Shown here in pieces: positions 1 to 9,039 of a stretch of 64,000 bases of DNA. Made by a program: the position numbers and the translations under genes. Origin of the DNA: Nitrobacter sp051535215 (lineage in GTDB: Bacteria; Pseudomonadota; Alphaproteobacteria; Rhizobiales; Xanthobacteraceae); NCBI RefSeq assembly GCF_051535215.1, contig NZ_JBPPLY010000016.1, forward strand, positions 5,036 to 69,035, read 5' to 3'. The notes beneath the pieces are model-generated. The model did not search any database. It saw only the letters and a list, made by a program, of their open reading frames with translations, and was not told the DNA's origin. The stretch's first letter is position 1; every line of letters begins with the position of its first letter.

Positions 1-715
1 CCACCACCCAGACGGCCTGATAGGCCATCAGCGACAGCGCCAGCGGCCCCGGAATCCGCTCCAGCGTCTCACCGGCGGCCAAGGCCGCGACGCCGAGAAT
101 CGGAATCGATACTGCGACCTGATAGATCAAGGTTTTTTCCGGCGGCGCCGAGATCAGTGAACTCGCCTTCACCAGGAGCGTGGTGGCGGCCCACAGCGCG
201 CCACCGCCGACGATCATGACGTCGCCGAGCAGCACGCGGCTATCGACATCCGGCTGCGGCACACCGATCGCGCAGGCGACGCCGGCGAAGCAGAGCGCGA
301 GGCCGCTCCATTGTGACGCCCGCAGTCTTTCCCCGAGAATACGGGAGGAGCCGAGCGCGACAAAGAACGGCGCGGTATAGAGAAACACCACCGCGCGCGA
401 CGCCGTGGTCAGCAGCAGCCCGTGGTAGATCAGTACGAATTCGAATCCGAACAGCACGCCGGCGGCCAGACCAGGGCCAAGCGTGCCGTCGCGCTCGAAC
501 AACGCCACGCCCCGCAGTCGCGCAATCACCAGCAGCACGACGAGGGCGCCGCAGGAGCGGATGAAAGCTTGCAGAAACGGCGGAATGTCGGGCAGGACAA
601 GTTTCACCGCGACCTGATTGAAGCCCCAGCTCAGGCAGAGCATCAGCATCAGGGCGATCGCACCGGCGCTCAGCGGGCGGCTCGCGGATGTCAGGGCTGG
701 ATCGCTTGTTGACAT
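1..715 (-). CDS. DMT-superfamily (EamA) permease, C-terminus cut by window edge
   Basis: This is an inner-membrane permease of the drug/metabolite transporter superfamily; its substrate cannot be told from sequence. I translated the minus strand from the ATG at 715. The protein opens MSTSDPALTSA, and its first helix carries the EamA-type motif LSWGFNQVAVK. About 238 codons remain open to the window edge, with alternating hydrophobic helices and a second EamA repeat starting near ALWAATTLLVK. The family usually has about 290-300 residues and ten helices, so roughly 50-60 residues lie outside the window. It is followed upstream, 60 bases away and on the same strand, by a Zur-type regulator gene. 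Confidence 0.85.
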   Translation of the reverse strand, partial: MSTSDPALTSASRPLSAGAIALMLMLCLSWGFNQVAVKLVLPDIPPFLQAFIRSCGALVVLLVIARLRGVALFERDGTLGPGLAAGVLFGFEFVLIYHGLLLTTASRAVVFLYTAPFFVALGSSRILGERLRASQWSGLALCFAGVACAIGVPQPDVDSRVLLGDVMIVGGGALWAATTLLVKASSLISAPPEKTLIYQVAVSIPILGVAALAAGETLERIPGPLALSLMAYQAVWVV

Positions 716-775
716 AATCCCCGGTGAGCCAAATCGCTGCCGTATCATAATAGATGGAGCACCGGATGGTTGGCG

Positions 776-1267
776 CTAGGCCGCGTTCTGGCAATGCGCG
801 CAGGTGCCGGTGATTTCGACCACCGACAGCTTCGGCGTGAAGCCGGTGGAGCGCACCGCGTCGCTGAGACTCTGCGCCACGCGGCTTGCCGGAATCTCGC
901 CGACAGACCCGCAACGCTCGCAAATGAGAAAAGCCACCAGCGCACTCGCATCATGGTCGTGCCCGCAAGCCAGAAACGCGTTACGGCTTTCGATGCGGTG
1001 AACGAGGCCGTTCTCCATCAGAAAGTCGAGCGCGCGATAGACCGTGATCGGAGCCGGACGCGGCATCGATTTGGCCAGTTCCTCGATCACTTCATAGGCG
1101 CCAAGCGGACGATGGCTCGACAGCAGTGCCTGCAGCACCTGGCGGCGGATCGGCGTGAACTTCTGCGCACGCTGGGCACAGACCTTCTCCGCATGGCTGA
1201 TCGCCTCCGAGGCGCAGCGGTCGTGATCGTGCCCGGGCACGGGAAATGTCGGTCTGGTCGCTGTCAT
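776..1267 (-). CDS. zur: Fur-family regulator, Zur (zinc uptake regulator) type
   Basis: This is a cytoplasmic metal-responsive repressor of 163 residues. The winged-helix DNA-binding part spans about residues 35-95 (TPIRRQVLQALL, then PITVYRALDFL). The dimer/metal part holds two CxxC pairs, C116/C119 and C156/C159, typical of the structural zinc site, and HDH clusters near residues 13-15 and 103-105. The spacing and the His-rich N-terminus look more like Zur than Fur, although the metal is inferred. It is divergent from the MarR-EmrAB operon and lies just upstream of the DMT permease on the same strand. I saw no obvious Zur box upstream. Confidence 0.85.
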   Translation of the reverse strand: MTATRPTFPVPGHDHDRCASEAISHAEKVCAQRAQKFTPIRRQVLQALLSSHRPLGAYEVIEELAKSMPRPAPITVYRALDFLMENGLVHRIESRNAFLACGHDHDASALVAFLICERCGSVGEIPASRVAQSLSDAVRSTGFTPKLSVVEITGTCAHCQNAA

Positions 1268-1440
1268 CTGATGTTTATTTAAACCGTTTGAGCGGATTTC
1301 GCCGCTCCGATTTCAGTTCAGCAGCCATATTCGCTGAATACCTGCATATTGCATTGCAGCATAGCCGTCCACCCGAAGGTATTATGTGCAGGCAAGAAAT
1401 TCGGACGGGAACGGGGTTCCCAGCCAAAAAGTCAGCCATG

Positions 1441-1454
1441 ACCTGCACGCAGGT
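1441..1454. promoter_or_regulatory. Palindrome upstream of the MarR-EmrAB operon (candidate operator)
   Basis: This is a perfect inverted repeat, ACCTGC-AC-GCAGGT, in the intergenic space between the divergent zur and marR-type genes. Its centre is 45 bases from that of a second palindrome at 1486-1499. MarR repressors bind short inverted repeats near their own promoter, so it is a candidate operator. This is inference from position and symmetry only. Confidence 0.35.
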
Positions 1455-1485
1455 CAGCTTTTCCATAGCGGAGGTAATGCTTTTC

Positions 1486-1499
1486 ATAAGCTTGCTTAT
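1486..1499. promoter_or_regulatory. Palindrome just before the MarR gene (candidate operator)
   Basis: This is a perfect inverted repeat, ATAAGC-TT-GCTTAT, ending 24 bases before the MarR start codon. It sits in an AT-rich patch that probably holds the promoter, with a GTTAGGAG ribosome site just downstream. A MarR dimer bound here could block transcription of the efflux operon; this is inferred. Confidence 0.45.
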
Positions 1500-1523
1500 T
1501 ATAACGAGTGTTAGGAGTTCCAT

Positions 1524-2012
1524 ATGCCGGACCGTTCAATCGAAAGCGACTTTTTGTTTACCCTGTTCGAGGTGCAGCGCCTGCTTCGGCTCTTCGCCGA
1601 CAAACAGGCATCGCGCTACGGTCTGAACCGGGCGCAGTGGGCCGTGCTCGCCAAACTGGAACGCACCGAGGGCCTGAAGCAGGCAGATGTCGCCGAGATG
1701 ATGGAAATGCAGCCGATCACGCTGACACGGCTGATCGACAAACTCTGCAAGGCCGGCCTGATCGAGCGCCGCGGCGACGAAACAGATCGCCGCATCAATC
1801 GTCTTTACCTGACCAAGGCCGCGCGGCCCCTGCTGGCCCAGCTCGCCGTGTTGCGCGGCGAAATCACGCGAGCGGCGCTCGCCGATATCAGCCTCTCCGA
1901 CGCGCACCGTCTGATCGCGCAGCTCGAAACCGTCAAGGACAACGTTCGTAACGCGCTGCAAGGCAACGCGCCCACAAACAGCGAGAAAACGAAAGAGCGG
2001 CACTATGGCTGA
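1524..2012 (+). CDS. MarR-family transcriptional regulator
   Basis: This is a 162-residue winged-helix repressor, probably controlling the efflux pump genes it overlaps. The MarR fold is clear: a dimerisation helix at the N-terminus, LNRAQWAVLAKLE, the recognition region MQPITLTRLIDKLCKAGL, and the wing RRGDETDRRINRLYLT, followed by C-terminal dimer helices. A strong ribosome site (TAGGAG) precedes the ATG. The stop codon overlaps the start of the adaptor gene by 8 bases, so translation is probably coupled. The order MarR-EmrA-EmrB matches drug-responsive efflux operons in which the regulator is released by phenolic or aromatic compounds; the ligand here is unknown. Confidence 0.9.
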   Translation: MPDRSIESDFLFTLFEVQRLLRLFADKQASRYGLNRAQWAVLAKLERTEGLKQADVAEMMEMQPITLTRLIDKLCKAGLIERRGDETDRRINRLYLTKAARPLLAQLAVLRGEITRAALADISLSDAHRLIAQLETVKDNVRNALQGNAPTNSEKTKERHYG

Positions 2013-3165
2013 GCCCGCCCTCAAATTTCCGCCCGACCAGAAGGGCACGCCGCCGGAGCCACCTCTACCGACGGCCACCGATGCAAAGCCCCGCCGGCAG
2101 TTGCTGGCTTCGCTGCGCCGCTACCGCCGGCCGCTGCTCCTGGTCGTGCTGCCCCTGATCGCGCTGATCGCCGGGCTGACGTTCTATCTGTCGGGCGGCC
2201 GCTACGTGACCACCGACGACGCCTATGTCGGCGCGCAGAAGGTTCTGATCACGCCCGAGGTCTCCGGCAAGATCGACAGCGTGACCGTGAAGGAGGGACA
2301 ACACGTCAAGGCGGGCGATTTGCTGTTCGAAATCGATCCCGTGCCGTTCCGCCTGGCTGTCCAGCAGGCGGAAGCGAAGCTGAACGAAGCGACGATCGAG
2401 TACAATACGCTGAAATCGAACCTCGCCAATTACGCCCAGTCCGAGGCGCTTGCTCAGGAAAGCATCGACGTCAAGCAACGCGACGTCGATCGCAAGACAA
2501 CGCTTGTGAAAAGCAACTCCGGATCGCGCCTCGATCTCGACAACGCGCTCAGCGCGCTGGTGCAGGCGCAGGGCGTGAACCAGATTCTGGAGCAGCAGAT
2601 TTCGAACACCCGCAACAAACTGCTCGGCAATCCAGAACTGCCGCTGGAGAAATTTCCGGCCTACGCGCAGGCCAAGGCCGCGCTGGCCGACGCGCAGCGT
2701 AACCTTGCGAATACGGAGCTGCGCGCGCCGATCGAGGGCGTCGCGACGCAGGTCGACAACATCCAGCTCGGCCGCTTCGTGACAGCGGGAACGCCGGTGT
2801 TCAGCGTCGTCGATCTCGATCACCCGTGGGTCGACGCGAATCCCAAGGAATCCGATTTCACCTACGTGGCCGTCGGACAGCCCGTCAATCTCTCCATCGA
2901 TTCGTTCCCCGATCATGTCTTCAAGGGCACGGTCGGGTCGCTCAGCCCCGGCACCGGCGCAACATTCGCGATCCTGCCGCCGCAGAACGCCACCGGCAAC
3001 TTCGTCAAGATCGTGCAGCGCATTCCTGTGCGGATCTATTTCGACAAAAACGATGCACAGGTCAGCAAACTGAAATCAGGCATGAGCGTCTACGTCTCGA
3101 TCGACACCAATCACCGCCGCTCGCTCGCAGGCCTGTTCGGCCTGTCCCGCGCGAAGCAGGATTAG
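2005..3165 (+). CDS. emrA: EmrA/HlyD-family efflux periplasmic adaptor
   Basis: This membrane-fusion subunit would link the inner-membrane EmrB-like pump to an outer-membrane channel. The 386-residue protein has a basic, proline-rich cytoplasmic start, one membrane helix at about residues 43-62, then VTTDDAYVGA, the usual opening of EmrA adaptors. A lipoyl/barrel-sandwich half (VSGKIDSVTVKEGQHVKAGD) follows, then a coiled-coil hairpin at about 115-220, the second lipoyl half and a beta-barrel domain. It overlaps the regulator by 8 bases and ends 4 bases before the pump gene, so the three form one operon. No TolC-type gene is present nearby. Confidence 0.92.
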   Translation: MAEPALKFPPDQKGTPPEPPLPTATDAKPRRQLLASLRRYRRPLLLVVLPLIALIAGLTFYLSGGRYVTTDDAYVGAQKVLITPEVSGKIDSVTVKEGQHVKAGDLLFEIDPVPFRLAVQQAEAKLNEATIEYNTLKSNLANYAQSEALAQESIDVKQRDVDRKTTLVKSNSGSRLDLDNALSALVQAQGVNQILEQQISNTRNKLLGNPELPLEKFPAYAQAKAALADAQRNLANTELRAPIEGVATQVDNIQLGRFVTAGTPVFSVVDLDHPWVDANPKESDFTYVAVGQPVNLSIDSFPDHVFKGTVGSLSPGTGATFAILPPQNATGNFVKIVQRIPVRIYFDKNDAQVSKLKSGMSVYVSIDTNHRRSLAGLFGLSRAKQD

Positions 3166-3169
3166 AGCG

Positions 3170-4726
3170 ATGCCGGCGGCCGCAGTACAATCGGTCGCGG
3201 TTCCGGGACTGCGCCGGAACATGGTGACGATCTGCGCCATGACCGCGACCATCATGCAGGCGCTCGACGCCACGATCGCCAACGTTGCACTTCCCTATAT
3301 GCAGGGGTCGCTGTCGGCGTCACAGGACCAGATCAACTGGGTGCTGACGTCCTACATCGTCGCGGCGGCCATCATGACCGCGCCGGTCGGCTGGATCGCC
3401 AACCGCTTCGGCCGCAAACGTATTTTCATCCTCTGCTCGGCCGGCTTCACGCTCGCATCCGTCTTGTGCGGGCTGGCGCAGGATATCACCCAGATGGTGC
3501 TGTGCCGCTTGCTGCAGGGCATGTTCGGCGCAGCGCTGGTGCCGCTGTCGCAGGCGGTGATGCTCGACAGCTACGCGCTGCACGAACGCGCCAAGGCGAT
3601 GGCGATCTGGGGCATGGGGGTGATGCTGGGGCCGATCATGGGACCCTCGCTCGGCGCCTGGCTCACCGAAACCTATAGCTGGCACTGGGTGTTCTTCGTC
3701 AACCTGCCGTTCGGCCTGATCACGGTCATCGGCCTCATGATCTTCATGGACGAGACCCGATTAAACACCGAGCTGCAATTCGACTGGTTCGGCTTCGGCG
3801 CGCTCGCCGTGGGCATCGGCGCGCTGCAGCTTGCGCTTGATCGCGGCGAGCAGCTCGACTGGCTGGAGTCCTGGGAGATCACGCTGGAGTTCATCGTCTC
3901 GGCCGTCGGCTTCTATTATTTCTTCGTGCACTCGCTGACCACCAGGCGTCCGTTCGTCCAGTTCGCGATCTTCAAGGACCGCAATTTCGCGACCGCCCTC
4001 ATCTTCATGGCGGTGATCGGCGTGGTGCTGTTCTCGACCATGGCGCTGGCCTCGCCGCTATTCCAGAACGCCTACGGCTATCCGATCCTGACCGCCGGGC
4101 TTCTGCTCGCGACGCGCGGTGGCGGAACGTTCGTGGCCATGATGATGGTCAGCCGTCTCATGACGTACTTCGAAGCCCGGACCCTGATCGCCGTCGGCCT
4201 TTCGCTGATCGCGATCACGCTCTACGACATGACCGGCTGGACCGCCGATGTTTCGGTGCAAACCATCGTCATCAACAGCGTCCTCCAGGGTTACGGTATT
4301 GGCCTTGTCTTCGTGCCGATGACGACCGCGGCCTTCATGACGCTGCCCAACCATCTGCGCACCGACGGCACGTCGATGCTGACGCTGGTGCGCAACGTCG
4401 CGAGTTCGATCGGCATTTCCATCGTCATCGCGCAACTGACGAGCGGCACCACGCGCGCCCATGCGGTGCTGGCGGAGCACATCACCCCCTTCAATAACGC
4501 ACTGCAAATGCCGAACGTGACCGGTACCATCAACCTGAATACGGATATCGGCCGTGCGATGATGGATCTGATCGTCAGCGCGCAGGCGCAGATCATCGCG
4601 TTCTCGCGGGATTTCGAGCTTGTCGCGCTGGTGACGGTCTGCGCGATTCCGCTGGCGCTGATCCTGAAATCGACCAAGGCGGCGATGCGCGCGCCCTCCG
4701 CGGACCATGCTGCAGTGATCGAATGA
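3170..4726 (+). CDS. emrB: EmrB/QacA-type DHA2 family MFS efflux pump
   Basis: This is a 518-residue proton-driven drug exporter of the inner membrane. It shows the DHA2 signature near the start (MQALDATIANVALPYM), the MFS motif A loop (GWIANRFGRKR), the motif C region (WGMGVMLGPIMGPSLGAWL), and enough hydrophobic segments for 14 helices. The translation start lies 4 bases after the adaptor stop, with GGATTAGAG as a possible ribosome site. With the adaptor it should form a tripartite pump expelling hydrophobic or phenolic compounds. The specific substrates are unknown. Confidence 0.92.
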   Translation: MPAAAVQSVAVPGLRRNMVTICAMTATIMQALDATIANVALPYMQGSLSASQDQINWVLTSYIVAAAIMTAPVGWIANRFGRKRIFILCSAGFTLASVLCGLAQDITQMVLCRLLQGMFGAALVPLSQAVMLDSYALHERAKAMAIWGMGVMLGPIMGPSLGAWLTETYSWHWVFFVNLPFGLITVIGLMIFMDETRLNTELQFDWFGFGALAVGIGALQLALDRGEQLDWLESWEITLEFIVSAVGFYYFFVHSLTTRRPFVQFAIFKDRNFATALIFMAVIGVVLFSTMALASPLFQNAYGYPILTAGLLLATRGGGTFVAMMMVSRLMTYFEARTLIAVGLSLIAITLYDMTGWTADVSVQTIVINSVLQGYGIGLVFVPMTTAAFMTLPNHLRTDGTSMLTLVRNVASSIGISIVIAQLTSGTTRAHAVLAEHITPFNNALQMPNVTGTINLNTDIGRAMMDLIVSAQAQIIAFSRDFELVALVTVCAIPLALILKSTKAAMRAPSADHAAVIE

Positions 4727-4837
4727 CGAACGGCAGGGCTCCCGCCCCCGGCGCAATGAATGCCGATGACGTGGAAAACGGGCAGGACCGCGGCAATGCC
4801 ATAGGAAGCGGCGCCGAAACTTTGTAGTTTCGCCGCC

Positions 4838-7564
4838 ATGACGATCCAGCGCGCCATCCTGACATCGCCGAGCCCTGCCGCCACTGCCGAGGCGTCGCGG
4901 GTTACGCCGATGATGGAACAGTACCTTGAAATCAAGGCGGCCAATCCCGGCCTGCTGCTGTTCTATAGGATGGGTGATTTCTACGAACTGTTCTTCGAGG
5001 ATGCCGAAATCGCCTCCCGCGCGCTCGGCATCACGCTCACCAAACGCGGCAAGCATCAGGGCGCGGACATTCCGATGTGCGGCGTCCCCGTGGAACGCTC
5101 GGACGACTACTTGCATCGGCTGATCGCGCTCGGCCACCGCGTCGCGGTTTGCGAGCAGACCGAGGATCCGGCCGCAGCGCGCAAGCGCGGCAACAAGAGC
5201 GTGGTTCGCCGCGATGTGGCCCGCCTCGTCACCCCGGGAACGCTGACCGAAGACACGCTGCTCGACGCCAGGGCCAACAATTATCTGCTGGCGCTGGCGC
5301 GGGCGCGCGCCTCTTCCGGAAGCGACCGCATCGCGCTGGCCTGGATCGACATCTCCACGGCGGAGTTCATGGTTACCGAATGCGGCACCGGCGAACTGGC
5401 CGCCACGCTCGCGCGCATCAACCCCAATGAAGTGATCGTGTCCGATGCGCTCCATGGCGATCCGGACATGGCAGCGCTGTTGCGGGAGTTGCCGTCGGTG
5501 ACGCCGCTGACCCGCGACGTGTTCGACAGCGCGACCGCAGAGCGGCGGCTGTGCGATTATTTCGCGGTCGCCACCATGGACGGTCTCAGCGCGATGTCGA
5601 GGCTCGAGGCGACCGCGGCCGCGGCCGCCGTCACCTATGTCGACCGCACCCAGATCGGCAAGCGACCGCCGCTGTCGCCGCCATCGCGTGAAGCTTCGGG
5701 CAGCACCATGGCGATCGATCCCGCCACCCGCGCCAATCTCGAACTGACGCGCACGCTTGCGGGCGAACGGCGCGGCTCGCTGCTCGACGCCATTGACCGC
5801 ACGGTGACGGCGGCAGGGTCGCGGCTTCTGGCGCAGCGGCTAGCGGCGCCGCTGACGGACAACGCCGCCATCGCGCGGCGGCTTGATGCCATCGCCGCAT
5901 TCGTATCCGACAACCCGGCATGCGAGGACATCCGCACCGTGTTGCGTGCGGCACCCGATATGTCGCGCGCGCTGGCGCGGCTCTCGGTCGGACGCGGCGG
6001 TCCGCGTGATCTCGCAGGCCTGCGCGACGGCGTCGTTGCCGCCGATCAGGCTTTGGCGCGGCTATCCGCGCTTTCCGATCCGCCGAAAGATATCACCGCA
6101 GCGATGCAGGCGCTGCAGCGTCCCTCCCGCGATCTCGCGCGTGAACTCGGCCGGGCGCTTGCAGACGACCTGCCGCTGACGAAGCGCGACGGCGGTTTCG
6201 TCCGCGAGGGCTACGAGGGCGCGCTCGACGAGGCGCGAAAACTGCGCGACGATTCCCGCCTCGTGGTAGCGGCGATGCAGGCGCGCTACGCCGAGGAGAC
6301 CGGCATCAAGACGCTCAAGATCCGCCACAACAACGTCCTCGGCTATTTCGTCGAAGTGACCGCGCAGCATGGCGACAGGCTCATGAGCGCGCCGCTCAAC
6401 GCCACCTTCATCCATCGCCAGACGCTGGCCGGCCAGGTGCGTTTCACCACATCGGAGCTCGGCGAGATCGAGGCCAGAATCGCCAATGCCGGCGACCGCG
6501 CGCTCGGCCTCGAGCTGGAGATTTTCGACCGGCTTGCCGCGATGGTGGTCGAGGCCGACGACGACCTGCGCAACGCGGCGCACGCCTTCGCGCAACTGGA
6601 CGTCGAGGCGTCGCTCGCAAAACTTGCGACCGACGAGAATTATATCCGGCCGGAGGTCGATGCCTCGCTCGACTTCGCCATCGAGGGCGGCCGGCATCCG
6701 GTGGTCGAGCAGGCGCTGAAGCGCGCCGGACAGCCGTTCATCGCCAACGCCTGCGATCTGTCGCCAGGCCCGGGCCAGACGTCGGGACAAATCTGGCTGC
6801 TCACCGGCCCCAACATGGCAGGCAAATCGACGTTCCTGCGTCAGAACGCGCTGATCGCGCTGATGGCCCAGATCGGCAGCTTCGTGCCGGCGACGCGCGC
6901 GCGTATCGGCATGATCGACCGGCTGTTCTCGCGGGTCGGCGCTGCCGACGACCTGGCGCGGGGCCGTTCGACCTTCATGGTCGAGATGGTGGAAACCGCC
7001 GTCATCCTCAATCAGGCATCGGAGCGTGCGCTGGTCATCCTCGACGAGATCGGACGCGGCACCGCGACCTTCGACGGCCTGTCAATCGCATGGGCCGCGA
7101 TCGAGCACCTCCATGAAACCATCCGCTGCCGCGCGCTGTTCGCCACCCACTATCACGAGCTCACCGCGCTGTCGTCAAAGCTGCCGCGGCTGTTCAACGC
7201 CACCGTGCGCGTCAAGGAATGGCACGGCGAGGTGGTGTTCCTGCACGAGGTCCTGCCCGGCGCGGCCGACCGCTCCTATGGCATCCAGGTGGCGAAGCTC
7301 GCGGGCCTGCCGCCGCCGGTCGTCGCGCGCGCCAAATCGGTGCTGGCGAAACTGGAGGCTCAGGACCGCGGATCGACCGTGCGCGCGCTGGTCGATGATC
7401 TGCCGCTGTTCGCGGTACCGTCGCGCACAGTCGACGAATCCGCATCGCCGAGTGAAACCGCTCAACTGATCGAGGCGTTGAAAGCCCTGCATCCCGACGA
7501 GATGTCGCCGCGCGAGGCGCTGGATGCGCTCTATGCGCTCAAGGCAAAACTGCCGAAACAGTAA
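4838..7564 (+). CDS. mutS: DNA mismatch repair protein MutS
   Basis: MutS recognises base mismatches and small loops and starts repair with MutL. The 908-residue protein is complete. Near the N-terminus is the mismatch-contacting Phe-x-Glu motif, F48-Y-E50 inside MGDFYELFF. It then has the connector, lever and clamp domains, and the C-terminal ABC-type ATPase with Walker A G657-PNMAGKS and the DEIGRGTATFDG Walker B/signature segment, followed by FATHYHEL. The extreme C-terminus carries a helix-turn-helix-like tail. It is somewhat longer than the E. coli protein (about 850 residues), as is common in alphaproteobacteria. The next gene begins 13 bases after its stop. Confidence 0.98.
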   Translation: MTIQRAILTSPSPAATAEASRVTPMMEQYLEIKAANPGLLLFYRMGDFYELFFEDAEIASRALGITLTKRGKHQGADIPMCGVPVERSDDYLHRLIALGHRVAVCEQTEDPAAARKRGNKSVVRRDVARLVTPGTLTEDTLLDARANNYLLALARARASSGSDRIALAWIDISTAEFMVTECGTGELAATLARINPNEVIVSDALHGDPDMAALLRELPSVTPLTRDVFDSATAERRLCDYFAVATMDGLSAMSRLEATAAAAAVTYVDRTQIGKRPPLSPPSREASGSTMAIDPATRANLELTRTLAGERRGSLLDAIDRTVTAAGSRLLAQRLAAPLTDNAAIARRLDAIAAFVSDNPACEDIRTVLRAAPDMSRALARLSVGRGGPRDLAGLRDGVVAADQALARLSALSDPPKDITAAMQALQRPSRDLARELGRALADDLPLTKRDGGFVREGYEGALDEARKLRDDSRLVVAAMQARYAEETGIKTLKIRHNNVLGYFVEVTAQHGDRLMSAPLNATFIHRQTLAGQVRFTTSELGEIEARIANAGDRALGLELEIFDRLAAMVVEADDDLRNAAHAFAQLDVEASLAKLATDENYIRPEVDASLDFAIEGGRHPVVEQALKRAGQPFIANACDLSPGPGQTSGQIWLLTGPNMAGKSTFLRQNALIALMAQIGSFVPATRARIGMIDRLFSRVGAADDLARGRSTFMVEMVETAVILNQASERALVILDEIGRGTATFDGLSIAWAAIEHLHETIRCRALFATHYHELTALSSKLPRLFNATVRVKEWHGEVVFLHEVLPGAADRSYGIQVAKLAGLPPPVVARAKSVLAKLEAQDRGSTVRALVDDLPLFAVPSRTVDESASPSETAQLIEALKALHPDEMSPREALDALYALKAKLPKQ

Positions 7565-7577
7565 TCAGCGTGTCGCG

Positions 7578-8828
7578 ATGTCGCGAAATCTTCCCTCCAC
7601 TGTCGATGTCGCCATCATCGGCGCCGGCGCCGCCGGACTCGGCGCAGCCGACGCGCTAAAGGATTCCGGCCTCTCCATCATCGTGCTGGAAGCCCGTGGC
7701 CGCGTCGGCGGACGCGCCCATACCATCGTCCCCGCCCCCGGCATCGTCTTCGATCTCGGCTGCGGCTGGCTGCATTCGGCCGACAAAAATTCCTTTGTTG
7801 CCATCGCGGACCGGCTCGGCTTCGAGATCGACAGGACGCGGCCGCCGTGGCGCGATCAGAGCTTTGACGCCGGATTCCCGGCGACCGAGCGCCAGGACTT
7901 TTTTGCCGCGCTCGATGCATTCCATGAGCGTATCGAGAAAGCGGCGGAGAACGATGTCGACACCCCTGCCGCCCGCTATCTCGAACAGGGCAATCGCTGG
8001 AATCCGATGATCGATGCGATCTCCGGCTATGTGAACGGCTGCGAACTCGATTCCGTTTCTGTCCATGATCTCGACGCCTATGAAGACACCGGCATCAACT
8101 GGCGCGTGCGGCGCGGTTACGGCGCGCTGATCGAAGCCTATGGCCGGCCCTGCCCGGTCGCGCTGAACACGCGCGTCTGGCGCATCGATCATTCGGGGCG
8201 CAGCCTGCGCATCGAAACATCGAAAGGCACGCTGTCGGCGGCTCAGGCGATCGTGACGGTGCCGACCAGTCTGATCGCGAACGAAACGATTCGCTTCCAC
8301 CCCGGCCTGCCGGAGAAAGTAAGCGCTGCAGCAGGTCTTCCCCTTGGCATCGACGACAAGGTGATACTGGCGCTCGACGATCCCGACAACACGCTGCCAA
8401 ACGACGGCAACCTGCGCGGCGCCACCATGCAGACAAAAATGGGCACCTTTCACCTGCGCCCGTTCGGCCAGCCTTGCATCGAGGGATTTTTCGGCGGCAG
8501 CTTCGCGCGCGAACTCGAGGACGCCGGCGAGGGCGCATTCGCGGCGCAGGCGATCGACGAGATCGTGGCGTTGCTCGGCTCGGATTTTCGACGCAAGCTC
8601 AAGCCACTCGCCGAATCGCGCTGGGCCCGCGATCCCTTCGCGCAAGGCGCCTATTCCCACGCCCTGCCCGGCCATGCCGCTGATCGTGCGGTGCTCGCCG
8701 CGCCGGTGGATAACCGGCTGTTCTTTGCGGGCGAGGCCACCTCACCGAACTTCTTCTCCACGGCTCACGGCGCGCGCGACAGCGGCGAACGGGCGGCGCG
8801 GGAGGTGATGGCGGCAAGCCAGTGTTGA
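7578..8828 (+). CDS. FAD-dependent amine oxidase family protein
   Basis: This is a 416-residue flavoprotein of the monoamine/polyamine oxidase fold. The N-terminal dinucleotide motif G15-AGAAG is followed by the conserved EARGRVGGRAHT segment. The C-terminal FAD motif FFAGEATSPNFFSTAHGA completes the pair. The substrate (amine, polyamine or another reduced carbon-nitrogen bond) cannot be read from sequence. I chose the ATG at 7578, because the longer frame from 7524 adds an 18-residue head inside mutS. It lies 13 bases downstream of mutS on the same strand and may be co-transcribed with it. Confidence 0.9.
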   Translation: MSRNLPSTVDVAIIGAGAAGLGAADALKDSGLSIIVLEARGRVGGRAHTIVPAPGIVFDLGCGWLHSADKNSFVAIADRLGFEIDRTRPPWRDQSFDAGFPATERQDFFAALDAFHERIEKAAENDVDTPAARYLEQGNRWNPMIDAISGYVNGCELDSVSVHDLDAYEDTGINWRVRRGYGALIEAYGRPCPVALNTRVWRIDHSGRSLRIETSKGTLSAAQAIVTVPTSLIANETIRFHPGLPEKVSAAAGLPLGIDDKVILALDDPDNTLPNDGNLRGATMQTKMGTFHLRPFGQPCIEGFFGGSFARELEDAGEGAFAAQAIDEIVALLGSDFRRKLKPLAESRWARDPFAQGAYSHALPGHAADRAVLAAPVDNRLFFAGEATSPNFFSTAHGARDSGERAAREVMAASQC

Positions 8829-8838
8829 TCGCTCCCCA

Positions 8839-8901
8839 GCGCATGATGCCGAAGGCCGCGCGAGGCAAAGTGGAGAACGGTTTCGGACAAGAACATACTC
8901 G
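8839..8901. repeat. Degenerate copy of palindromic intergenic repeat B
   Basis: This segment follows the pattern GCGCATGAT-CCGAA ... GTGG-AAC-GGTTTCGGA ... ACATACTC, a decayed version of the palindromic element at 10629-10677. It lies just after the amine oxidase gene. The assignment rests on eye alignment only. Confidence 0.4.
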
Positions 8902-9039
8902 ATCAAAACAAAAAGAAGGAGACGGTTGCAGCCGGCGCGCGACGCAGAAAGATCTGCTGTTCACCCGGCCATCTTTGACAGCACTTTGCAGCGATCCGTT
9001 TCTACGATGATGCGTATTGCAATTCGTGGGAGACAATCG

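Noticed and set aside
4058..5455. 465-codon minus-strand frame opposite the MFS pump and mutS
   Set aside because: Antisense shadow crossing two unrelated genes. No recognisable motif.
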